Translations under genes and position numbers: made by a program
In this document: positions 1 through 5,146 of the stretch, piece after piece
How positions within the stretch are numbered: position 1 is the first letter of the stretch
How the letters are laid out: every line of letters starts with the position of its first letter
DNA from: Bacillota bacterium
Lineage (GTDB): Bacteria; Bacillota; Clostridia; Christensenellales; Aristaeellaceae
Assembly: GCA_023392395.1 (NCBI GenBank)
Contig: JAEVZE010000457.1
Coordinates: forward strand, 1-6,834
Length of the DNA stretch: 6,834 bases
Reading direction: 5' to 3'
Notes under the pieces: generated by a model
What the model was told of the DNA's origin: nothing
The model's database searches: none
Seen by the model: only the letters and a program-made list of their open reading frames with translations

Positions 1-48
1 CTGGATGTCATCCGCAAGGAGAGAAAGGGAAGGGTGAAGATGGCATGA
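1..48 (+). CDS. C-terminal end of an upstream gene (partial)
   Basis: Frame 1 is open from the left edge and ends at a TGA at 46-48, giving the C-terminal residues LDVIRKERKGRVKMA. The stop overlaps the ATG of the next gene in an ATGA arrangement, which suggests an operon with translational coupling. Sixteen codons are too few to assign a family. The basic tail with a 'K/R-x-x-x-VK' ending resembles the C-terminus of zinc-type medium-chain alcohol/polyol dehydrogenases, which would suit a sugar catabolic operon, but this is only a guess. Confidence 0.5.
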   Translation: MDVIRKERKGRVKMA

Positions 49-542
49 GAACCATCAAGGCTGTCCCCGTCACGAACGAGAACTTCCGCCCCTACGGCTC
101 GTTCGCCAGCATGCTAAATCCCACTGGCAACTGCTTTGCCGGCGAGGAGAGCGCGTTCTATCCCGATCCGGTCCAGCTCTTTGTCAGCGGCAATGTGCAA
201 ATCGCGTTTTCGCCGCTCACGGTCAATAAACCGGAAAGGATGCTCGTCACGCGCTCGGAGTACCACAACCACACCGGCGAGGGCATCTTTTTCATCGACG
301 ACGACGCGGTGATGCACGTCGCGCCGCCGTCCAACCATGTGATCACGCCGGAAAAGACCGAGGCGTTCATCATCCCCAAGGGAACCCTGGTCAAGCTCAA
401 CACCGGCGTGTGGCACCTGTCGCCCTACCCGATCCACAATGACGTTCTGCACCTGATGATCATCATGCCAGAGCGCGTCTACGGAAACGACTGCGTCGTA
501 TGCGATTTCCCAGAGGCGGAGCACCTCGAAATCGTGCTCTGA
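45..542 (+). CDS. AllA-like cupin protein (ureidoglycolate lyase-type fold)
   Basis: A 165-aa protein that looks like the ureidoglycolate lyase/hydrolase (AllA) branch of small cytosolic cupins. The N-terminal VTxENFxPYG (residues 9-18) is typical of that family. A first cupin motif carries His74, His76 and Glu79 (YHNHTGE), and a second carries IPKGT (110-114) followed by GVWH with His124. These are the likely metal ligands and active-site shell. The length matches AllA (about 160 aa). The start is set by an AGGGAAGGG ribosome binding site at 26-34, 10 nt upstream, and the ATG overlaps the upstream stop codon. AllA itself releases glyoxylate from ureidoglycolate, but no allantoin or purine genes are nearby. 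In this sugar operon the protein may instead act as an isomerase or lyase on a sugar acid. The fold is fairly certain; the reaction is not. Confidence 0.72.
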   Translation: MRTIKAVPVTNENFRPYGSFASMLNPTGNCFAGEESAFYPDPVQLFVSGNVQIAFSPLTVNKPERMLVTRSEYHNHTGEGIFFIDDDAVMHVAPPSNHVITPEKTEAFIIPKGTLVKLNTGVWHLSPYPIHNDVLHLMIIMPERVYGNDCVVCDFPEAEHLEIVL

Positions 543-569
543 CCCTTATGCGCCCTACAAAAAAGATGT

Positions 570-574
570 GGAGG
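570..574 (+). promoter_or_regulatory. Ribosome binding site fixing the aldolase start
   Basis: GGAGG lies 8 nt before the ATG at 583. An in-frame GTG at 568 is rejected as start because it overlaps this site and has no binding site of its own. Only 40 nt separate the cupin stop from the aldolase ATG and no terminator is visible, so the two genes are probably cotranscribed. Confidence 0.85.
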
Positions 575-582
575 AATGCCTC

Positions 583-1428
583 ATGGCCCTTGTAAACTAT
601 TCCGAAATCCTGAAGTTCGCCAAAGACCACAAATGCGCGATTGGCGCGTTCAATTCGATGAACATGGAGTCGGTCCAGGCGGTCGTATCCGCCGCGGAAA
701 AGGCGGATTCCCCGCTGATCGTACAGACCTACCGCGACCACGTCGCCTTTGCCGGCGCCGACTACATGCAGGCGATTGCGACCGTCGCGTCCAACCGCGC
801 GAAGGTGAAAATCGCGATGGGCCTGGACCATGGCAATTCCTTCGAGCTGAGCAAAACGTGCATCGAATATGGCTACACCGGCGTCATGATCGACCTGGCC
901 AGCGAGGACTACGACAAGAACGTCCGCGAAACCCGCCGCGTCGTGGAGCTGGCGCACAAGCACAATGTGTCGGTGGAAGCCGAGCTTGGCACCATTCACA
1001 CCGCCGACAGTACGCTGGAGACCATCGCCTCCGGCTACACCGATCCCGAGGTTGCCAGAAATTTTGTGCGCGACACGAACATCGACTGCCTGGCGGTTTC
1101 GATTGGCACGGCCCACGGCATCTACAAGTACACGCCGAAGATCAATTTTGAACTGCTGGAGGAGCTGGTTCGCGAAACGCCCTGCCCGATCGTCGTGCAC
1201 GGCGGCTCCAATACGCCGGACGAAGACATCTTGAGGATGGTGAAGCTGGGCATCGCCAAGCTCAACGTCGGCACCGACTTCTTCATCGCCTACAACACGG
1301 CGCTCAAGGACTTCTTCCAGGAGCACGGCACCCGTTGCGAGGTCGTGGAGGCGATGGCCGCCGCACGCGCGGCCATTGAAAAGGTCGCGCTGGAGAAGCT
1401 GCGTCTGCTCAACGCCTACCGCGTGTAA
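583..1428 (+). CDS. Class II ketose-bisphosphate aldolase (FbaA/KbaY/GatY family)
   Basis: A 281-aa zinc-dependent aldolase of the fructose/tagatose-bisphosphate family, expected to cleave a ketose (bis)phosphate into dihydroxyacetone phosphate and an aldehyde in the cytosol. Visible hallmarks in order are AFNSMNMES (22-30), LDHG with catalytic Asp82 and zinc ligand His83, SVEAELG with Glu134, GTAHG with zinc ligand His178, VHGGS with zinc ligand His206, and the phosphate-binding KLNVGTD (226-232). The length is typical for the GatY/KbaY-like branch. One oddity is HGGSN at 206-210, where the family usually has HGGSG. The protein ends in TAA, and the last two bases of that stop are already part of a strong hairpin. 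It follows the cupin gene and precedes the FGGY kinase gene, which fits kinase-then-aldolase sugar catabolism. Exact substrate (fructose-, tagatose- or another ketose phosphate) is undetermined. Confidence 0.92.
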   Translation: MALVNYSEILKFAKDHKCAIGAFNSMNMESVQAVVSAAEKADSPLIVQTYRDHVAFAGADYMQAIATVASNRAKVKIAMGLDHGNSFELSKTCIEYGYTGVMIDLASEDYDKNVRETRRVVELAHKHNVSVEAELGTIHTADSTLETIASGYTDPEVARNFVRDTNIDCLAVSIGTAHGIYKYTPKINFELLEELVRETPCPIVVHGGSNTPDEDILRMVKLGIAKLNVGTDFFIAYNTALKDFFQEHGTRCEVVEAMAAARAAIEKVALEKLRLLNAYRV

Positions 1429-1465
1429 TGCGTTGAAAATCCGCCGCGCGGCTTTTCAACGCATT
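1427..1465 (+). terminator. Strong hairpin overlapping the aldolase stop codon, likely terminator
   Basis: Arms AATGCGTTGAAAA (1427-1439) and TTTTCAACGCATT (1453-1465) are perfect 13-bp complements. Inside them GCCGC/GCGGC (1443-1452) forms a GC-rich core, with TCC (1440-1442) unpaired on one side. The core is preceded by AAAA and followed by TTTT, so it can act as an intrinsic terminator on either strand. No T-run follows the outer arm, so termination would rely on the inner stem plus TTTT. The first two bases belong to the aldolase TAA. Confidence 0.6.
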
Positions 1466-1487
1466 GGAAGAAAAGCTGCGTGAGCCT

Positions 1488-1505
1488 GAAATTCTTTGGA
1501 ATTTC
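1488..1505 (+). repeat. Short inverted repeat in the aldolase-kinase gap
   Basis: GAAATTC (1488-1494) and GAATTTC (1499-1505) are perfect 7-bp complements around TTTG. The AT-rich dyad stands out in a GC-rich background and could be a regulator site. No promoter could be placed confidently next to it, so a function is not assigned. Confidence 0.4.
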
Positions 1506-1532
1506 CGGGGGGCGGTTCACTGACCGTAGGGA

Positions 1533-1572
1533 GTGTTTCAACTACCAGTGTGCGCACTGGTAGTTGAAACAC
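1533..1572 (+). repeat. 18-bp perfect inverted repeat upstream of the kinase
   Basis: GTGTTTCAACTACCAGTG (1533-1550) and CACTGGTAGTTGAAACAC (1555-1572) pair perfectly around a TGCG loop. No T-run follows, so it is not a simple intrinsic terminator. It could be an RNA structure, an operator, a protein-binding palindrome or a second stop signal. It abuts the next hairpin, sharing the C at 1572, and carries the same TTTCAAC/GTTGAAA words found in the hairpin at 1427-1465. Confidence 0.75.
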
Positions 1573-1600
1573 GTTCCCGGCGCGCGGGTCGCCGGGAACG
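1572..1600 (+). repeat. GC-rich inverted repeat directly following the 18-bp one
   Basis: CGTTCCCGGC (1572-1581) and GCCGGGAACG (1591-1600) are perfect 10-bp complements around a 9-nt loop. It is followed by ATTGGAAAG, not by Ts, so it does not look like a stand-alone terminator. Together with its neighbours it gives a tandem hairpin array in the leader of the kinase gene. Confidence 0.65.
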
Positions 1601-1633
1601 ATTGGAAAGTACGACGAAGGTTTTCAATAGTCT

Positions 1634-1659
1634 GCTCGCGCCCGTTTTCGGGCGCGGGC
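1634..1659 (+). repeat. GC-rich hairpin just before the kinase ribosome binding site
   Basis: CGCGCCCG (1637-1644) and CGGGCGCG (1649-1656) pair around a TTTT loop. The stem can lengthen to 11 bp (1634-1644 with 1649-1659) with one G-U pair. It sits 24 nt before the GGAGG of the kinase gene and is followed by GCCGTTCGTTT, which is only mildly T-rich. An attenuator or mRNA-stabilising role is possible but not shown. Confidence 0.5.
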
Positions 1660-1683
1660 GCCGTTCGTTTCATACCGTATCGT

Positions 1684-1688
1684 GGAGG
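1684..1688 (+). promoter_or_regulatory. Ribosome binding site fixing the kinase start
   Basis: GGAGG is 7 nt before the ATG at 1696. Another in-frame ATG at 1690 is only 1 nt from it, too close for initiation. The sequence from 1696 (MYIGLDVGTSG) also matches the usual N-terminus of FGGY kinases, so earlier in-frame codons are excluded. Confidence 0.82.
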
Positions 1689-1695
1689 AATGCGA

Positions 1696-3204
1696 ATGTA
1701 CATTGGGTTGGATGTGGGTACTTCCGGGTGCAAGGCGGCGGTGATCGGGGAATCCGGCCAGATTCTCGCGGTGGCAAGCCGCGAATACGCGTTTGAATTC
1801 CCCAAGCCCGGTTGGGTGGAGCTGAACCCGCGCACGGTGTGGGCGGCGGTCTTGGAAGCGCTGCGCGGCATCGCGCATGCGGCGGGCGGCGCGCGCGCGA
1901 TCGCGGTGTCGTCCATCGGCGAATCGCTGATCCTGCTGGACGAAAACGATGAGCCGCTCACGAACGCGATCGTCTATCTGGATACCCGCGCCGCCGGGGC
2001 CGTGGAGGAGGTGCGCGCTCGCTTCGACCCCGAGGCGCTCTACCGGATCACCGGCGTGCCGGTCAACCAGATGTACTCGCTGAGCAAACTCCTGTGGATG
2101 AAGGCGCACCGGCCCGACCTCCTGGAGCGCGCCCGGCGCATCTTCCTTTTTGGAGATTACCTGACCTACAAGCTCTCCGGCGAGCGCGTGGTCGATCCGG
2201 CGACCGCTTCCCGAACGATGTTCTTCGACATCGGGTCGCTTGCGTGGTCGGAGGAAGTGCTCCGTCGCTTTGGCCTCTCGTCTGAACCATATTCCGAGGT
2301 GTCCGCGACCGGCACACTGGCCGGGCGCATCCTGCCCTCCATCGCGTTTGAATGCGGCCTGCCAAAGGAGCTTCAGGTGGTCGTGGGCGCGCATGATCAG
2401 GTGGCGGCGACGCTGGGCTCCGGCGTCATCGAACCGGGCGATCTTCTGATGGGCGAGGGCTCCACCGAGAGCCTGAACCTGGTCGTGGATGCGGCACGGA
2501 TCCGGCGGGAACTTCTGTTCCGGCATCAGATCTGCATGGAGCCGTTCATAGATCCAGGCCGCTACATCATGCCGGTCGGTCAACTGTCCCACGGCACCTC
2601 CATCAAGTGGTTCGTGCAGTCGCACCAGAGCGAATATGCGGCGGCAGCGGCGGACGGACGGTCCCTTTACGCCGTCGCAGACGATCTGTGCGCCGGGGAC
2701 TGCGGCAACCTGTACTTCTTGCCGTACCTTTCCGGCGTCAACTGCATGGACGCGGTCAGCCGCGCGCCCGCGTGCTTCATCGGCGTCGACTGCGACACCA
2801 CCGTCCACACCATGTACCGCGCGGTGCTGGAGGGGCTGTCATTTGAGACCAGGAGCAATATGCGGCTGTTTGATGAAGCGAACGTGCCGGTTCGCAGGAT
2901 CGTCGCGTCCGGCGGCGGCGCGAAGTCGAAGCTGTTCATGCAGATCAAGGCGGACGTGCTCGAAAAATCCATCGCGACGCTTGATTCCGCCGATTCCGGC
3001 GTAATGGGCCTTGCGATGGTCTGCGCGAAGGCGCTGGGCGACATCGCTTCCTACAGCGACGCAGCCCACGCGTTCGTCCGCGTCCGGGAGGGGATCGCCC
3101 CGGGACGGGACTACGGCGTCCGGTGCGCGGAGTACCAGCGCATCGCCGCCGCGCTCAAGGCGCTGTTCCGGGCGGATCCGGCGCAGCCAAGCCTGAAATC
3201 TTAA
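1696..3204 (+). CDS. FGGY-family carbohydrate kinase (xylulokinase/gluconokinase-like)
   Basis: A 502-aa cytosolic kinase of the FGGY (actin-like ATPase) family, which phosphorylates a sugar or polyol using ATP. The N-terminal IGLDVGTSGCKAAV (3-16) is the ATP phosphate-binding loop with Asp6. GAHDQ has the expected catalytic base at Asp234, close to its position in xylulokinase. In the second domain, ASGGGAKSKLF carries the GGG at 406-408, matching the FGGY adenosine-site signature, and SGVMGLAMVCAKALG follows. Length is normal. The family covers xylulose, gluconate, fuculose, ribulose and other substrates. The generic xylulokinase-like pattern does not fix which one, so no symbol is given. 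Position between a class II aldolase gene and a GntR gene suggests that it makes the phosphoester that the aldolase cleaves. No convincing terminator lies between it and gntR, so read-through is likely. Confidence 0.92.
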   Translation: MYIGLDVGTSGCKAAVIGESGQILAVASREYAFEFPKPGWVELNPRTVWAAVLEALRGIAHAAGGARAIAVSSIGESLILLDENDEPLTNAIVYLDTRAAGAVEEVRARFDPEALYRITGVPVNQMYSLSKLLWMKAHRPDLLERARRIFLFGDYLTYKLSGERVVDPATASRTMFFDIGSLAWSEEVLRRFGLSSEPYSEVSATGTLAGRILPSIAFECGLPKELQVVVGAHDQVAATLGSGVIEPGDLLMGEGSTESLNLVVDAARIRRELLFRHQICMEPFIDPGRYIMPVGQLSHGTSIKWFVQSHQSEYAAAAADGRSLYAVADDLCAGDCGNLYFLPYLSGVNCMDAVSRAPACFIGVDCDTTVHTMYRAVLEGLSFETRSNMRLFDEANVPVRRIVASGGGAKSKLFMQIKADVLEKSIATLDSADSGVMGLAMVCAKALGDIASYSDAAHAFVRVREGIAPGRDYGVRCAEYQRIAAALKALFRADPAQPSLKS

Positions 3205-3217
3205 CTTGCGGTCCGGC

Positions 3218-3246
3218 TTGTGGATAGAAATCGGAAAGGTTATAAT
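3218..3246 (+). promoter_or_regulatory. Promoter of the GntR gene, predicted leaderless start
   Basis: TTGTGG (3218-3223), a 17-nt spacer and a perfect TATAAT (3241-3246) form a good sigma-A promoter. Only six bases (TCTATT) separate TATAAT from the ATG at 3253, so transcription is predicted to start on or next to the A of the start codon. Confidence 0.72.
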
Positions 3247-3252
3247 TCTATT

Positions 3253-3960
3253 ATGATAAACAAGGACAGCGAAGTACCCATCTACATCCAGTTGAAAGAG
3301 TACATCCAGCAGCAGATCGCGCAGGGCCATCTGCAGCCTGGTGGTCATGTCATGTCCGAAACCGAGATCAGCGACAAGTTCCAGATCAGCCGGATCACCG
3401 TGCGCAAGGCGTATGGGGAACTGGTGGACGAGGGTTACCTCGTGCGCAAGAAGGGCAAGGGTACGTTCGTCAAGGACATTCGCTTCCGCGAAGAGGCGTC
3501 GGCCACCAGCTTTTCCAGAACCTGCCAGAAGCTGGGCATGGTTCCGGGCAGCAAGGTCGTGGAAGTGGGCTTCGTTGAGGCCGATCAGCGGCTGGCGGAA
3601 GCGCTGGATATGTCGCCAGGCCAGAGCGTCGCATACATGGAGCGCATCCGCTACGCAAACAACATGCCTGTGCGCCTGGAGCGGAACTATTACGCCGAGC
3701 CCTACAAGGACATCATCCAGGAGAACCTGGAGGGCTCCATCCGCAAGATCCTCTTCAGCAAGTACGATATCATTGAGCCCAAGCAGATCTGCTCCACCGT
3801 CGAAATCGCCTATACGAACGCGGAGGAGAGCAAGCTCCTGGGTACCAAGCGCAGCGCGCCTGTGCTCAAGGTCATCGGCGTGGGGTACAACGAGATGGGT
3901 AAGCCCATCTACATGGCCGAGATGCTCCATCTGCCGGACCGCTGCGTGCTGGTGATGTGA
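3253..3960 (+). CDS. GntR/UTRA (HutC-type) transcriptional regulator
   Basis: A 235-aa one-component regulator. Residues about 7-75 form the GntR winged helix-turn-helix (VPIYIQLKEYI, then SETEISDKFQISRITVRKAYGELV split across helices, and a wing ending KKGKGTFV). Residues about 90-230 form a UTRA ligand-binding domain, which in HutC-type proteins binds sugar phosphates, amino sugars or related effectors. The start at 3253 gives the usual short GntR N-terminus (MINKDSEVPIY). An in-frame GTG at 3220 lies inside the promoter. A GGAAAGG at 3233-3239 is 13 nt upstream of the ATG, and if the promoter is right it would not be transcribed. The gene stands between the kinase and the DapA-like gene and most likely controls this cluster. 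Its operator was not identified with confidence; the dyads at 1488-1505 and 1533-1572 are candidates. Confidence 0.93.
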   Translation: MINKDSEVPIYIQLKEYIQQQIAQGHLQPGGHVMSETEISDKFQISRITVRKAYGELVDEGYLVRKKGKGTFVKDIRFREEASATSFSRTCQKLGMVPGSKVVEVGFVEADQRLAEALDMSPGQSVAYMERIRYANNMPVRLERNYYAEPYKDIIQENLEGSIRKILFSKYDIIEPKQICSTVEIAYTNAEESKLLGTKRSAPVLKVIGVGYNEMGKPIYMAEMLHLPDRCVLVM

Positions 3961-3988
3961 CCCGGCACCCGCAACGTAGAACAGTCTG

Positions 3989-4028
3989 AACCGCGAAGCC
4001 GCCAATTGCCCGGCGCTTCGCGGTTTTT
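3989..4028 (+). terminator. Rho-independent terminator after gntR
   Basis: AACCGCGAAGC (3989-3999) and GCTTCGCGGTT (4015-4025) are perfect 11-bp complements, and the stem runs into TTTTT (4024-4028). It starts 28 nt after the gntR stop and cleanly separates this gene from the DapA-like gene. Confidence 0.93.
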
Positions 4029-4077
4029 GCCCGTAAAATCATCTTTATGCAAGGAAATGTCGTGGTTGGCCCGGCCA

Positions 4078-4106
4078 TTGACAGCCCAGTGAGCCGCGCG
4101 TACAAT
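4078..4106 (+). promoter_or_regulatory. Near-consensus promoter of the DapA-like gene
   Basis: TTGACA (4078-4083), a 17-nt spacer and TACAAT (4101-4106) give a near-perfect sigma-A promoter. The predicted start near 4113 leaves a leader of about 34 nt. A 5-bp dyad TGGCCCGGCCA (4067-4077) touches the -35 box and could be a control site, though it is short and GC-rich. Confidence 0.87.
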
Positions 4107-4133
4107 GGAGATCGTGTGATCCCGATGAAAAAG

Positions 4134-4139
4134 AGGTGG
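4134..4139 (+). promoter_or_regulatory. Ribosome binding site supporting a TTG start
   Basis: AGGTGG (within AAGAGGTGGA, 4131-4140) lies 7 nt before TTG at 4147. The next in-frame ATG at 4159 would be 19 nt away, too far. TTG is therefore the likely start codon. Confidence 0.78.
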
Positions 4140-4146
4140 ACTAGAC

Positions 4147-5049
4147 TTGAACCACAGCATGATCTGTCTGATGATCACCCCGTTTCACGAGGACCTGACC
4201 ATCGATTACGACGCGGCCGCCGCCCAGATCGAGCGGGTGATCGCGGGCGGGGTGGGCGGAATCCTCTTTCTGGGCAGCATCGGAGAATTTTTCAGCCTGT
4301 CTCTGGCCGAACGGGTTGCGTTTCTGAAATTCGCGATCCGGCAAACGGCGGGCCGCGTGCGCGTCCTGGTGGGTACGGGCGATACGGTGTACGCGCACAC
4401 CTTGGAATTGATGGAGGAGGCGCGCGTGGCGGGGGCCGACGCGGCGGTTTTGGTCTCGCCCTACTACATCGGCGGCGATCAGGAATGCCTGTACGAATAC
4501 TACGCGGCGGCGGAGAAGGCCTCCGGCTTTCCGATTATTCTGTACAATTTTCCCGACCGGACGGGCGTTTCCATCGCGCCGGAAACGGTGAAACGGCTTT
4601 CGCTTTTGCCCGGTATCGTGGGCATCAAGGATACGGTGGACAACATCAGCCACACGCGCGCGCTGTTTGACGCCGTTCTTCCGTCGCGCCCGGAATTTGA
4701 AATCTACTCCGGCTACGACGAATACGCGCTGGTGAACCTGATGGGCGGCGGCAGCGGCGTCATCTCAGGGATGAACAACCTGGCGCCGGAGGTGTTCCGC
4801 AAACTGCTTGACGCCTATGAAGCCAGAGATTTTGATCTGGCCGAGCGGATGCAGCGGCGCATCAATCAGCTGATGCCGCTGTACGGGATGACCACGCCCT
4901 TCATCCAGGCGATCAAGGTCGCGGTCAGCTGTCTGATTGAGGGCATGTCGCCCGCGGTTCGCCCGCCTTGCCGCCCGCTGACGCCGGAAACAGCGGAGAC
5001 AATCTGCCGCTTTGTGAACGATGAGGTGCTCGGAGAGAGGCACGCGTAA
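4147..5049 (+). CDS. DapA/NanA-family class I lyase (aldolase or dehydratase)
   Basis: A 300-aa TIM-barrel enzyme of the dihydrodipicolinate synthase / N-acetylneuraminate lyase superfamily. These enzymes form a Schiff base with pyruvate or a 2-keto acid. Residue numbers from the TTG start align with E. coli DapA: GSIGE at 43-47 (carboxylate site), Tyr107, catalytic Tyr133 in YNFPDRTG, Arg138, and Schiff-base Lys161 in GIKDT. Position 45, usually Thr in DapA and NanA, is Ile, and 44 is Ser. Arg138, used by DapA to bind aspartate semialdehyde, is kept. Real DapA is biosynthetic, while the surrounding genes are catabolic, so a 2-keto-3-deoxy-sugar-acid aldolase or dehydratase role is at least as likely. 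The gene has its own promoter and terminator and begins with TTG. I would not assign dapA as a symbol. Confidence 0.9.
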   Translation: MNHSMICLMITPFHEDLTIDYDAAAAQIERVIAGGVGGILFLGSIGEFFSLSLAERVAFLKFAIRQTAGRVRVLVGTGDTVYAHTLELMEEARVAGADAAVLVSPYYIGGDQECLYEYYAAAEKASGFPIILYNFPDRTGVSIAPETVKRLSLLPGIVGIKDTVDNISHTRALFDAVLPSRPEFEIYSGYDEYALVNLMGGGSGVISGMNNLAPEVFRKLLDAYEARDFDLAERMQRRINQLMPLYGMTTPFIQAIKVAVSCLIEGMSPAVRPPCRPLTPETAETICRFVNDEVLGERHA

Positions 5050-5057
5050 AATTCGTG

Positions 5058-5099
5058 AACACAACGGTCACCAGGACATGTCCTGGTGACCGTTGTGTT
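5058..5099. terminator. 42-nt perfect palindrome between convergent genes, likely bidirectional terminator
   Basis: Bases 5058-5078 are the exact reverse complement of 5079-5099, with the centre at GGACA|TGTCC. It begins 8 nt after the DapA-like stop and 48 nt beyond the stop of the convergent transporter gene. On each strand the GC-rich inner stem is followed by a T-rich outer arm (TTGTGTT), which would serve as an imperfect U-tract. The symmetric placement between two 3' ends supports termination in both directions. Confidence 0.75.
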
Positions 5100-5146
5100 G
5101 TTCCGGGCGCACGAGGCGCAGGGGGATGACGATGCCTTGGCAGGCT

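Noticed and set aside
463..1326. 287-codon open frame on the minus strand
   Set aside because: It is antisense to the aldolase and cupin genes with no family features or translation signal.
1533..1572. Reading the 18-bp dyad as a HutC/DasR-type operator
   Set aside because: The TGGT words point outward from the centre, unlike the inward TGGT...ACCA of known sites such as DasR/NagR operators.
1602..1628. Possible kinase promoter TTGGAA with TTCAAT
   Set aside because: The spacing is only 15 bp and the -10 matches 4 of 6 bases, so it is too weak to call.
1427..1659. Hairpin array as a CRISPR array or tandem repeat
   Set aside because: The units differ in sequence and length, and there is no repeat-spacer periodicity or cas gene.
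1624..2808. 394-codon open frame on the minus strand
   Set aside because: It lies antisense to the kinase gene, whose motifs are clear. Its composition (Arg, His, Asp rich) is that of a shadow frame.
2839..4005. 388-codon open frame on the minus strand
   Set aside because: It runs antisense across the kinase 3' end and the whole gntR gene. It has no ribosome binding site and no recognisable domain, and is explained by the low stop frequency in GC-rich antisense frames.
4110..4121. GATCGTGTGATC dyad in the leader of the DapA-like gene
   Set aside because: Only the outer GATC pairs are symmetric, so it is too short to support an operator call.
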